Below, piece by piece: positions 42,201 to 50,124 of a stretch of DNA of 64,000 nucleotides. A program made the position numbers and the translations under genes. Every line of letters starts with the position of its first letter. Within the stretch, counting starts at the first letter, position 1. The stretch is from G051903925 sp051903925 (lineage in GTDB: Bacteria; Pseudomonadota; Alphaproteobacteria; Zavarziniales; Zavarziniaceae). Location of the stretch: the NCBI RefSeq assembly GCF_051903925.1, contig NZ_CP173678.1, positions 4,588,001 to 4,652,000 of the forward strand. Reading direction: 5' to 3'. Under the pieces are notes generated by a model. The model saw only the letters and a program-made list of their open reading frames with translations. It was not told the origin of the DNA and ran no database searches.

Positions 42201-45200
42201 GCCGCCTGGACGTCGACCGGCTGGAAGTGGCCCTGGGCAATGCGCGGGACAAGATCTGGCCCCTGTCGCTGTTCGCCATGCGCGGGATCCGCGCCGAGCT
42301 GGCCTCGGTGGGCGGCGCGAGCGAGCCCGATCCGGAGCGCGACCTGCCCCAGTTGGCGGTGATGCGGCGCGAGCTGGGCAGCCTGGAGCGCCTGGCGCCG
42401 CAGCTGCAGCACCTGCGCGGCTGGGCCGGCCTGGACAGCGACGGTGCGGCACTGTCCAGCCTGGTCGAGCGCGGCCTGGCACTGCGCCAGGCGGTGACGG
42501 AGATGGTGGCCGCGACCGGCCAGGTGGAGACGCGCACCGCCCTGCGCAGCGTGCTGGTCGACAAAAACGACCTGCTGGCCGAGGGCCTGCCCCTGGCCCG
42601 CAGCGGCAATGCCTGGCGCATCGCGCACGGCACGCTGGTCCAGGCGCTGCAGGCGTTCCGCGCGGCGGCCCACCCGGGCGAGCACCCGGCCCTGGCCGCA
42701 CCGCTGGAGCGCCTGCCGCCGCTGCTGGCGGTGCTGCAGCAGCAGCAGGGGGCGCTGAACCCCTGGTGCGCGTGGCAGAAGGCCCGGACCCAGGCGCTGG
42801 CCCTGGGCCTGGCGCCGATCCTGGCGGCGCGCACGGCGAGTGCCGATCCGCAACGCACGGTGCAGCCGCTGTTCGAGGTCGCCTATGCCCGCTGGTGGGC
42901 GGCGCGCGCCATCGACGCGGAGCCGGTGCTGCGCAGCTTTGCCACCGCTGCGCATGCCGATGCCATCCATGCCTTCCGCGACCTGGACGACCGCCTGGCC
43001 AAACTGACCGTCGCCCATGTGAAGGCGCAGGTCTGCGCCGGCATGCCGGCCCGCAACGCGCCCGACCAGGACAAGCGCTATGGCATCCTGCGCCACCAGC
43101 TGTCGCTGAAGCAGCCGCGCAAGCCGATCCGGCAGCTGGCGAGCGAACTGGGGGAGGTGATGACCACCCTGACCCCCTGCCTGCTGATGAGTCCGCTGTC
43201 GATCGCGCAGTACCTGCCGCCCGATGCCGCCCTGTTCGACCTGGTGATCTTTGACGAGGCGTCGCAGATCACGCCGTGGGACGCGATCGGCGCCTTGGCG
43301 CGCGGGCGCCAGGCGGTGATCGCGGGCGACCCCAAGCAGATGCCGCCCACCAGCTTCTTCGACCGCGCCGCCAACGCGCAGAGCGAGGACGAGGACATGG
43401 ACCAGGACATGGAGAGCATCCTGGACGAGTGCCTGTCGTCCGGCGTGCCCAGCCATCGCCTGACCTGGCATTATCGCAGCCGGCACGAGAGCCTGATCGC
43501 GTTCTCCAACCACCGCTATTATGACGGGGAACTGGTCACCTTCCCCGCCCCCGTCACGCAGGACCGGGCGGTGTCGCTGGTCCCCGTCCAGGGCGTCTAT
43601 GCCAAGGGCCGCGGCCGCACCAACCAGGCCGAGGCAGAGGCCGTGGTGGCCGAAGTGGTGCGCCGCCTGCGCGATCCAGGCTTCGCCAGGAAGTCGCTGG
43701 CCGTCGTCACCCTGAACGCCGAGCAGCAGCGCCTGATCGAGGACCTGCTGGACCAGGAGCGCCAGCGCAACCCGGAGATCGAGCCGTTCTTCGACGACGC
43801 CCGGCACGAACCCGTGGTCATCAAGAACCTGGAGACGGTGCAGGGCGACGAGCGCGACCTGATCCTGCTGGGCATCGGCTATGGCCCGGAGACGCCCGGC
43901 GCCCAGACCATGTCGATGAACTTCGGCCCGCTGAACCGGCAGGGCGGATGGCGTCGCCTGAATGTCGCGGTGACGCGTGCGCGGGAGGAGATCGTCGTCT
44001 TTGCCTCGTTCCCGCCGCACATGGTCGACCTGAACCGCACCAGCGCCGCGGCGGTGCGCGACCTGCGCCATTACCTGGAATTCGCGATTGCGGGGCCGCG
44101 TGCCCTGGCCCAGGCGGTGCATGGATCGCAAGGGGGCATGGAATCGCCGTTCGAGGAGGCGGTCGCCCAGGGCCTGCGCGCCCGGGGCTGGACCCTGGTG
44201 CCGCAGATCGGTGTCTCGCGCTTCCGCATCGACCTGGGCCTGGTCCATCCGGACAGGCCGGGCGACTACCTGCTGGGCATCGAATGCGATGGCGCCAGCT
44301 ATCACAGTGCCGCGACGGCACGCGACCGCGACAAGGTGCGGGCCGCGGTGCTGAAAGGCCTGGGCTGGCGCCTGGTCCGCGTCTGGTCCACCGACTGGTG
44401 GATCGACCGCGCGGCCGCGCTGGACCGGCTGGACGCCCAGATCCGGCAGATCCTGGACGACGACCGCGCCGAGACGGCGCGCCTGAAGGCGGAGGCGGAG
44501 GCCCGCGCCGCCGCGGAGGCGGAGGCCCGCGCCGCGGAGGCAGAGGCCGCGGCAGCCGCCCGGGCCGCGGCCGAGGCGGAGGCAGAGGCCGCGGCGATGA
44601 CCGCCGCACAGGAAGCCCTGCCGCAGCCGGCGGCCGCGGCGGCGGACGACACGGCAACGGTCGCGACGGCCGCCGCAACCCAGTCCAGTCCACCCCCGAC
44701 GCAGGGGACAGCGGCGCCCGCGGAGATCGACTGGGAGCCCGAGCCGGAGCCAGCGCCCCCGCTGGTCGCCGCCGCCCCCGCAGTGCCGACGCCGGTCGAG
44801 GCCCCCGCCCCGGGGCCGCTGTTCCGCATGGCCGACCTGTCGGTCCACGCCGGCCTGATCCAGCCGGCCCGCTTTCACGAGACAGACTACACGCCCGTGC
44901 TGGCCACGCTGGTCGCCCACGTGGTCGAGGCGGAGGCCCCCTTGCGCGACGAGGCCCTGGTGACGCGCATCGCCCGTGCCCACGGCTTTGCCCGCAGCGG
45001 CAGCCGCATCCAGGACCGCATCATGGCCGTGGCACGCCAGCGCTTCACGGTGCGCGACGATCCGGGCGGTGGACGCTTCGTCTGGCGCAGCGACAGCCAG
45101 CCGGCGGAGATGACCCAGTTCCGCATGGCCGCCGATGCGTCCCAGGCGCGGGACGTGGATGCGATCCCGGTCGAGGAACTGCGCGCCCTGGCGCGGACCT

Positions 45201-45301
45201 GCAGCGAGGCCGACATACCCCAGGAAATGGCCCGACGCATGGGCCTGAGCCGCCTTGCCGCGGGCACAAGGCGGCGCCTGGAACTGGCCATGGGGTCCTG
45301 A
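39293..45301 (+). CDS. Giant DUF4011-SF1 helicase-Vsr-like nuclease-DUF3320 protein
   Basis: A 2002-residue, probable anti-invader protein. Domains in order: N-terminal region with a transglutaminase-like Cys/His segment (ATCLDSAVLFAAVLEQ, GHAFVGVW, residues about 220-255); DUF4011 starting at RLDQWQRKLLDLTTRNRLL (about 375); an SF1 helicase with Walker A DGPPGTGKSQ (about 687) and Walker B LVIFDEASQ (about 1320), the two RecA halves split by a long insertion with a helical spacer; a Vsr/MTES-type nuclease with GIECDGASYHS (about 1660); an Ala/Glu coiled coil (about 1715-1780); and DUF3320 (EAPLRDEALVTRIARAHG). The start GTG at 39293 follows a GGGGGTGG run. This architecture recurs in defence islands, alone or with other factors. 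Here it stands alone on its strand. Confidence 0.87.
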   Translation: MEQKLEITAAVAARVTFASHQNAVPILRDLALTNRGEAALRDLTLTIAADPEVLETRAWPIERIGPGETIHLRQLDLRLNAGLLRTATERTSGRITVTAAQDGTTLARQDYPLEVLAATEWGGAAHMPELLAAFVMPNDPAVDQVLKRASEVLASTGRRDVIDGYESGARTRVWELASAIWSAICGLRLSYALPPASFEEQGQKVRVPSAVLAGGVATCLDSAVLFAAVLEQANLNPILVLTRGHAFVGVWLQPQEFGQVLTDEAAALRKRITLSELMVIETTLATSQRNVPFSEAMNSARAQIAETAEHDFVLALDIRQARMQRILPLSLAVPEPVAVAPGSIAPAPPPAMEAAPALPGFDVEVPHAAPATPSGRLDQWQRKLLDLTTRNRLLHTTENATTLRLICPDPAALEDRLAQGQTIRILAAPRLEAGGRDVALHQEQTGVNLPQHVAEQALARGEVLSPLDPPQLEKSLVELYRKGRLDLQEGGANTLFLALGFLNWRRKGAEQRVCRAPLILVPVTLVRKSVRAGIHMTRHEDEARFNLTLLELLRQDFGLTVPALEGPLPTDAHGIDIDAVWTTVQYTVRDIPGFEVVPEVMLGTFSFAKYLMWKDLAERTAFLKQNAIVRHLLDSPRDPFPAKGTVPRPQVLDDTVAPADLFTPLPADSSQLAAVVGSARGLDFVLDGPPGTGKSQTIANMIAHNLALGRRVLFVAEKMAALDVVHRRLEQQGLGAFCLEIHSAKANKAEVIRQLGRAWAARDEAEPVAWAAEAARLKALRDQLNTVVRLLHAPHANGLTIHRAVGRVVRDDDGQVPALDWPDGTTHDEAALAAMRQAAHGLDILWPGVAGLDQQAFSLIGHDDWSNQWQATLLSASRTLAEAAQAGQQAAAGFLAGLGLPALVLDGAGMAALASLAQHLPAAAGQDLRWIFERDAPALGDTLARALAHVAAYRKAEQGLSTRYAADACRRLDVDRLEVALGNARDKIWPLSLFAMRGIRAELASVGGASEPDPERDLPQLAVMRRELGSLERLAPQLQHLRGWAGLDSDGAALSSLVERGLALRQAVTEMVAATGQVETRTALRSVLVDKNDLLAEGLPLARSGNAWRIAHGTLVQALQAFRAAAHPGEHPALAAPLERLPPLLAVLQQQQGALNPWCAWQKARTQALALGLAPILAARTASADPQRTVQPLFEVAYARWWAARAIDAEPVLRSFATAAHADAIHAFRDLDDRLAKLTVAHVKAQVCAGMPARNAPDQDKRYGILRHQLSLKQPRKPIRQLASELGEVMTTLTPCLLMSPLSIAQYLPPDAALFDLVIFDEASQITPWDAIGALARGRQAVIAGDPKQMPPTSFFDRAANAQSEDEDMDQDMESILDECLSSGVPSHRLTWHYRSRHESLIAFSNHRYYDGELVTFPAPVTQDRAVSLVPVQGVYAKGRGRTNQAEAEAVVAEVVRRLRDPGFARKSLAVVTLNAEQQRLIEDLLDQERQRNPEIEPFFDDARHEPVVIKNLETVQGDERDLILLGIGYGPETPGAQTMSMNFGPLNRQGGWRRLNVAVTRAREEIVVFASFPPHMVDLNRTSAAAVRDLRHYLEFAIAGPRALAQAVHGSQGGMESPFEEAVAQGLRARGWTLVPQIGVSRFRIDLGLVHPDRPGDYLLGIECDGASYHSAATARDRDKVRAAVLKGLGWRLVRVWSTDWWIDRAAALDRLDAQIRQILDDDRAETARLKAEAEARAAAEAEARAAEAEAAAAARAAAEAEAEAAAMTAAQEALPQPAAAAADDTATVATAAATQSSPPPTQGTAAPAEIDWEPEPEPAPPLVAAAPAVPTPVEAPAPGPLFRMADLSVHAGLIQPARFHETDYTPVLATLVAHVVEAEAPLRDEALVTRIARAHGFARSGSRIQDRIMAVARQRFTVRDDPGGGRFVWRSDSQPAEMTQFRMAADASQARDVDAIPVEELRALARTCSEADIPQEMARRMGLSRLAAGTRRRLELAMGS

Positions 45302-45377
45302 CGACAGGCATGGCATCGCGAAACCATCGGGCTCCCCGCGACTTGCAGTGTCACGAAGAATGACATTGGAGGACGCG

Positions 45378-46076
45378 ATGACCAGGACGCCATGCCCCCG
45401 CCCGACCGGCCTGCTGGGCTGGACGACCGCCGCCCTGCTGCTGTCCAGCCCGGCCTGGGCGCAGGGCGCGATGCCCCAGGTGCCGACGCAGACGCCGGAG
45501 CAGCAGCACCAGATGGAACCCCTGCCCACGCCGGAGGCGGTCGAGCGGATGCCGGCGCCAGCCGTGCCGCAGCCGACCCCGGCCCAGACCAACGAGCAGA
45601 TGCGCACGCCCGATGCCGCCCCGGACGCCGCCGAGCGGGCGCCCGGTCCCGCCAGCCTGAAACTGGCGGAGGATCCGCGCCTGGGTCCCTACCTGGTCGA
45701 TGGGCAGGGCCGCACGCTTTATGGCTTCGCCGCCGATCGCAAGGGGGCTGCGCAGACCGATCCCCTCAGCACCTGCACCGGCGACTGCGCCGCCGCGTGG
45801 CCGCCGCTGACCACGTCGGCCCAGCCGGCCACCGGCGACGGCCTGAGCGCCGAGGCGGCAGGCGCCGTGCCGCGCGAGGATGGCTCGCTCCAGGCCACAT
45901 GGCACGGCCTGCCGCTCTATACCTATGCCAAGGAGCCGACCGGCACGGGCGGCCACGGCCTCACCGACTTTGGCGGCCCCTGGTTCCTGGTGACCCCGGA
46001 CGGTCGCTCGGCCACCGGCAATACCCCGTCCGACACCGTCAGCCCCAACAGCCAGACACCAGGCGCCGGCGGCTAG
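45378..46076 (+). CDS. Secreted protein with two Yx(FWY)xxD-like lipoprotein repeats (COG4315-like)
   Basis: A 232-residue exported protein. A signal peptide (LLGWTTAALLLSSPAWAQ) is followed by a Pro/Gln-rich linker. Two COG4315-type elements follow: LVDGQGRTLYGFAADRKG with CTGDCAAAWPPL, and GLPLYTYAKEPTGTGGHG with the GGPWFLVTPDG end. No lipobox Cys is present, so it is probably periplasmic rather than a lipoprotein. The start ATG at 45378 has GGAGG six bases before. A second in-frame ATG upstream (45360) lies inside the ribosome site region. It shares a short spacer with the giant helicase gene but appears unrelated. Function unknown; domain may bind metal or heme-like ligands. Confidence 0.82.
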   Translation: MTRTPCPRPTGLLGWTTAALLLSSPAWAQGAMPQVPTQTPEQQHQMEPLPTPEAVERMPAPAVPQPTPAQTNEQMRTPDAAPDAAERAPGPASLKLAEDPRLGPYLVDGQGRTLYGFAADRKGAAQTDPLSTCTGDCAAAWPPLTTSAQPATGDGLSAEAAGAVPREDGSLQATWHGLPLYTYAKEPTGTGGHGLTDFGGPWFLVTPDGRSATGNTPSDTVSPNSQTPGAGG

Positions 46077-46396
46077 AGCGAACCGCCTGGGCGGTGGCGC
46101 AGGGCCCGGCGCAGCGGATGCGCCGGGTCGTCCGACGCTGGGGTGGGACGCGCGACGACATAGCCGAAGTCGCTGGCGAACTCGTACTCCAGCGCCGTCA
46201 CCTTGCGCAGCAGGGTCGCCTGCGCCGCATCGCGCGGCGCGACGGCCAGGGCCTCCCAATAGACATAAAGGATCGGGCGCGGCAGGCGCAGCAGCCCGCC
46301 ATGCCAGGCCTGCAGGTGCTCCAGCGCCATGCGGACGGACGGCCGTTCGACCGCAGGCACCACGTCCAGCAGGTGCTGCGTCACGGCCCGGAGCAC
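46073..46396 (-). CDS. Hypothetical protein downstream of mipZ
   Basis: A predicted helical protein of 107 residues from the GTG at 46396. Coding-like sequence continues upstream in the same frame as far as the mipZ stop (46474), without an ATG, GTG or TTG. The true start may therefore be an unusual codon, or the protein may be made by reinitiation from mipZ. Conserved-looking sections are LLDVVPAVERPSVRMALEHLQ and LLRKVTALEYEFASDFGYVV. No family recognised. It overlaps the end of the convergent COG4315-like gene by four bases. Confidence 0.55.
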   Translation of the reverse strand: MLRAVTQHLLDVVPAVERPSVRMALEHLQAWHGGLLRLPRPILYVYWEALAVAPRDAAQATLLRKVTALEYEFASDFGYVVARPTPASDDPAHPLRRALRHRPGGSL

Positions 46397-46473
46397 GGCC
46401 TGCTCGTCCGCGCTCAGGGCCAGGCTGCGGGTCTCGAACGCGCGGGCCGGCTCGCCGTGGAGGGGGGCCTGGA

Positions 46474-47319
46474 TCAGGCGGCGACCGCCGGCGCGGCCCC
46501 GGTGCCGGGGCGCACGCCGCGGTCGACCAGCTTCAGGCCCAGGATCAGGGCACGCACCTCGGCCCTGGCGGCGACCTGGGACATGGTCAGCTCGGCATTG
46601 GTCTGCTTGCCCAGGTCGAGCATGGTCAGCCCCTCCAGGAACAGCTCGCGATAGATCACGCGCTCGGACAGGCCGGGGATGATGCGGAAATTGATGCGCT
46701 TGGCCAGATGCTCCAGCGTCGAGCCGACGCGCCGCTTGTTGCGGGCGTCCAGGCTGGACACGCGGTTGCGCAGCACGACCCAGTCGATCGTGCCGGCATC
46801 AGCCCCGGCGCGACGCTTGCGCGCGTCCCAGACGATCTCGGAATAGACGCTGGGGCCCAGCACCTTGTTCGTCTCGGGCTCGATATGGGCCAGCAGGTCC
46901 AGGTCGATGAAACTGTCATTGACCGGCGTCACCAGGGTATCGGCGCAGCCATGGGCCAGGCGCGAGAGGAAATTGTCGCTGCCCGGGCAGTCGATCACGA
47001 CGACGTCGACCCGCTCCATCATCTGTTCCAGATAGTCGAGGAAGGCGCCGCGCTCCTCGGCCTGCATCTCTTCCTTCGTCGCGGCCTCGCTGCGGCGGAC
47101 CACGGCGCGCAGCGGCATCTGCATGACCGCGCCGCGCTGGATCGCCGCCGCGCGGTTGTCCAGGTAGCGGTCCAGCGTGCGCTGCCGGCCGTCCAGGTCC
47201 AGGCAGCCCACGCGGTAGCCCTGCTGCATCAGGCCGACCACTACATGCATGGCTGTCGTCGATTTCCCGGACCCGCCCTTTTCATTGCCCAGCACCAGGA
47301 TATGCGCACGACGGCTCAC
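46474..47319 (-). CDS. mipZ: MipZ, division-plane positioning ATPase
   Basis: A 281-residue ParA/MinD-superfamily ATPase that in alphaproteobacteria forms a gradient from the chromosome origin region through ParB and keeps FtsZ at midcell. Signatures: VLGNEKGGSGKSTTAMHV (deviant Walker A, residues about 8-25), the DLDGRQRTLDRYLDNR segment typical of MipZ, the Walker B region VVVIDCPGSDNFLSR, and RNRVSSLDARNKRR, then SERVIYRELFLEGLTMLDL near the end. The GTG at 47319 follows CGGAGGACC; an upstream ATG would add residues that no relative has. It is divergent from the FAD oxidoreductase gene. Confidence 0.92.
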   Translation of the reverse strand: MSRRAHILVLGNEKGGSGKSTTAMHVVVGLMQQGYRVGCLDLDGRQRTLDRYLDNRAAAIQRGAVMQMPLRAVVRRSEAATKEEMQAEERGAFLDYLEQMMERVDVVVIDCPGSDNFLSRLAHGCADTLVTPVNDSFIDLDLLAHIEPETNKVLGPSVYSEIVWDARKRRAGADAGTIDWVVLRNRVSSLDARNKRRVGSTLEHLAKRINFRIIPGLSERVIYRELFLEGLTMLDLGKQTNAELTMSQVAARAEVRALILGLKLVDRGVRPGTGAAPAVAA

Positions 47320-47405
47320 GAGTCGGTCCTCCGGGTTCTCATCCACAAGATGCTGGGTACGGCTGAAGCCATGAGTCAAGATAAAGGGTCAAGAGACAGG
47401 TGACC

Positions 47406-48524
47406 ATGGATCGGATCGAGGCGGTTGTCGTGGGGGCGGGCGTGGTCGGGCTGGCGGTCGCCCGGCGCCTGGCCCAGGCCGGGCTGGAGGTCGTCGTGCT
47501 GGAGGCGGAGGCGACGTTCGGCAGCGTCACTTCGGCCCGCAACAGCGAGGTGATCCATGCCGGGATCTATTACCCCAGGGACAGCCTGAAGGCGCGGACC
47601 TGCGTCGCGGGGCGCCGCGTGCTGTACCCGTACTGCGCGGCGCGGGGCATCGCGCACCGGCGCCTGGGCAAGCTGATCGTCGCCACGTCCGATGCCGAGG
47701 TCGCGACGCTGGAGACGCTGAAGGCGGCAGGCGAGGCCAACGGGGTGGAGGGGCTGGACCTGATCGACGGGGCTGCCGCCCGCGCGCTGGAACCGGCATT
47801 GGCGGCGCGGGCGGCCGTCGTCTCCCCCACCTCGGGCATCGTCGACTCGCACGGCCTGATGCTGAGCCTGCTGGGCGAGGCGGAGGCGGCGGGTGCCGCC
47901 CTGGCGACCCGGGCGCCAGTGGAGCGGGTGGTCGCGACCGATCGGGGCTTTGATGTGCAGGTTGGCGGGGCGGAGCCGATGCGGCTTGGCTGTCGCGTGC
48001 TGGTCAATGCCGCGGGGCTTGGCGCGCCGGACCTGGCGGCGCGGATCGAGGGGCTGCCGGCCCGGCATGTGCCGACACAATACCTGTCGCGTGGCTGTTA
48101 CTTCTCCCTGCGCGGGCGGGCACCGTTCCGCCACCTGATCTATCCGGTACCCAGAAGCGCCAGCCTGGGCACGCACCTGACGCTGGACCTGGGCGGGCAG
48201 GCCCGCTTTGGCCCGGATCAGGAATGGATCCAGGCGATCGGCTATGACGTCGATCCCGCCCGTGCCGACGTCTTCTATACCGACATCCGTAGGTATTGGC
48301 CGGGCCTGCCGGACGGGGTGCTGGACCCGGCCTATGCCGGCATCCGGCCCAAGCTTCAGGCGCCGGGCCAGGCCTTTGCCGATTTCCGCGTGGACGGGGC
48401 GGAGGTGCATGGCCTGCCCGGCCTGGTCAACCTGTTCGGCATCGAATCGCCCGGCCTGACCGCCAGCCTGGCCCTGGCCGACCTGGTGGCGGGGCGGCTG
48501 GGACAGGCGGATTCAGTCCTCTGA
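47406..48524 (+). CDS. FAD-dependent oxidoreductase of the L-2-hydroxyglutarate oxidase (DAO) type
   Basis: A 372-residue FAD-binding oxidoreductase of the DAO fold. The dinucleotide loop AVVVGAGVVGLAVARRL (residues about 6-22), the SARNSEVIHAGIYYP segment and the C-terminal LFGIESPGLTASLALA are characteristic of the LhgO/L2HGDH group, which oxidises L-2-hydroxyglutarate and feeds electrons to quinone. The ATG at 47406 is preferred over GTG at 47400 because an ACAGGTG precedes it. It is divergent from mipZ and converges with, and overlaps by 12 bases, a small basic protein gene. Exact substrate unconfirmed. Confidence 0.87.
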   Translation: MDRIEAVVVGAGVVGLAVARRLAQAGLEVVVLEAEATFGSVTSARNSEVIHAGIYYPRDSLKARTCVAGRRVLYPYCAARGIAHRRLGKLIVATSDAEVATLETLKAAGEANGVEGLDLIDGAAARALEPALAARAAVVSPTSGIVDSHGLMLSLLGEAEAAGAALATRAPVERVVATDRGFDVQVGGAEPMRLGCRVLVNAAGLGAPDLAARIEGLPARHVPTQYLSRGCYFSLRGRAPFRHLIYPVPRSASLGTHLTLDLGGQARFGPDQEWIQAIGYDVDPARADVFYTDIRRYWPGLPDGVLDPAYAGIRPKLQAPGQAFADFRVDGAEVHGLPGLVNLFGIESPGLTASLALADLVAGRLGQADSVL

Positions 48525-48761
48525 CGACGACGCGGCCACGGCCTGCTTGAGCGCGGCGTTCTCGTGGAAGCGGATGCGGCTGTTGACGAACTTCTTGGCG
48601 CCCTTGGCCCCGCGCCGCTTCTCCCGCTCGCTCTCGGCCCCCGTGTGCTTGGCCTGCACGCTGACGTCGGCAAAGCTGGAGGCGCGGCGGGTGTCGCCGA
48701 CGCGGGAATAGCTGACCTTGTCCGGGACCGCCTTGAACCCGCGCTGGTGATTGGTCTTCAT
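48513..48761 (-). CDS. Small basic hypothetical protein
   Basis: An 82-residue, Arg/Lys/Ser-rich protein without a recognised domain. Sequence such as TGAESEREKRRGAKGAKKFVNSR suggests a basic helix, perhaps nucleic-acid or ribosome-associated. The ATG at 48761 is used; no consensus ribosome site was confirmed. The 3' end overlaps the convergent oxidoreductase gene by 12 bases. Confidence 0.55.
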   Translation of the reverse strand: MKTNHQRGFKAVPDKVSYSRVGDTRRASSFADVSVQAKHTGAESEREKRRGAKGAKKFVNSRIRFHENAALKQAVAASSSED

Positions 48762-48939
48762 GACGTGGTGTCCAGCTTCGCAACGCCCGCAGGGTAGCGC
48801 GGCCGCTGCACCCGGTCCATGTGAGCGCCGACACAGCGAATGGCGTTGGCCAGCCCAGCGGAACATGCTGTTGACCCAGCCACACCGAGGGCCAATCTGT
48901 TAACGATTGCAGGTTCGGGTCCAGGTGCCGTCCCCTCCC

Positions 48940-49022
48940 CCCTCATCCCCGCAAAGGCGGGGACCCAGGGCCACCCAGGGCAGCGCTTGCGGCCCCTGGA
49001 TCCCCCTCACGCGGGGATGAGC
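48940..49022. repeat. Palindromic intergenic element, family 2
   Basis: Outer arms CCTCATCCCCGC and GCGGGGATGAG, with an inner stem GGACCCAGGG pairing with CCCTGGATCC-like bases, span about 83 bp before the luciferase-like gene. A shorter member is at 17070-17089. The core CCCGC...GCGGGG is a common alphaproteobacterial intergenic repeat type. Confidence 0.75.
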
Positions 49023-49035
49023 GGACGGAAGAAAC

Positions 49036-50052
49036 ATGGCGTCGTACAACATCCCCTTCTCGGTCCTGGACCTGGCGCCGATCGTTCAGGGCGGCAATGC
49101 GGGTACAGCCTTCCGCTCGGCCGCCGACCTGGCGCGCCATGCCGAGCGCCTGGGCTACAAGCGCTACTGGCTGGCGGAGCATCACAACATGCCCGGCATC
49201 GCCAGTGCAGCGACGGCGGTGGTGATCGGCCACGTGGCGGCGGCCACGAAGACGATCCGCGTCGGCTCCGGCGGGATCATGCTGCCCAATCATGCGCCGC
49301 TGGTCATCGCGGAGCAGTTCGGCACGCTGGCGGCCATTCATCCCGGCCGCATCGACCTGGGCGTGGGCCGCGCGCCCGGCACCGACCAGCGCACGGCGCA
49401 GGCGCTGCGCCGCTATTTCAGCGCGGTCGACAGCTTCCCCCAGGACGTCGTCGAGCTGATGGGCTGGTTCAAGGAACCGGTACCCAACCAGGCGGTGCAG
49501 GCGGTACCGGGCGGCGGGCTGGACGTGCCGGTTTGGATCCTGGGCTCCAGCACCTATGGCGCGCAGCTGGCGGCGATGCTGGGCCTGCCCTTCGGCTTTG
49601 CCTCCCACTTCGCGCCGGACATGCTGCTGGACGCGCTGCACATCTATCGCGACACGTTCAAACCGTCGGAGCACCTGTCCGAGCCCTATGCCCTGGCCTG
49701 CATCAACGTCTTTGCCGCCGATACCGACCAGGAGGCCAAGCGCCTGTTCACGACGCTGCAGCAGGCATTCATCGCGCTGCGCACCGGCAGGCCTGGCCTG
49801 ATGCCGCCGCCGCTGGACGATCCCCGCGAGATCGAGGCGCTTGCCCAGCGCGCGGGCCTGGGCTCCACCTTCCGCTATGCGGCGGTCGGCTCCCCCTCCA
49901 CCGTGCGGGAGAAGATCGAGGAGTTCCTGGACAGGACCCAGGTGAACGAGCTGATGGCGACGGGTGGCATCTATGACCACCAGGCCCGGCTCTATTCCTT
50001 CGAGATCCTGGCCGGCATCCGCGACGCGATGCACCGCGCGGCGGCCGCCTGA
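49036..50052 (+). CDS. LLM-class flavin-dependent oxidoreductase
   Basis: A 338-residue bacterial luciferase-like monooxygenase. The TIM-barrel begins with the family start VLDLAPI and the AEHHNMPG segment. RVGSGGIMLPNHAPLVIAEQ and GRIDLGVGRAPGTD, the FMN/F420-binding region, follow, along with the C-terminal ATGGIYDHQARLYSF. Proteins of this YhbW/LLM type usually use reduced FMN or F420. No partner reductase is in the window. The ATG at 49036 follows GGAAG. It is followed 72 bases later by an M20 peptidase gene on the same strand. Confidence 0.9.
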   Translation: MASYNIPFSVLDLAPIVQGGNAGTAFRSAADLARHAERLGYKRYWLAEHHNMPGIASAATAVVIGHVAAATKTIRVGSGGIMLPNHAPLVIAEQFGTLAAIHPGRIDLGVGRAPGTDQRTAQALRRYFSAVDSFPQDVVELMGWFKEPVPNQAVQAVPGGGLDVPVWILGSSTYGAQLAAMLGLPFGFASHFAPDMLLDALHIYRDTFKPSEHLSEPYALACINVFAADTDQEAKRLFTTLQQAFIALRTGRPGLMPPPLDDPREIEALAQRAGLGSTFRYAAVGSPSTVREKIEEFLDRTQVNELMATGGIYDHQARLYSFEILAGIRDAMHRAAAA

Positions 50053-50124
50053 ACCATGCTGTGACCTGTTGCATGCAACGGGCTGCGCGCCCATCCTGAC
50101 GCCCTCACGCAATAGGAGGGCGGA

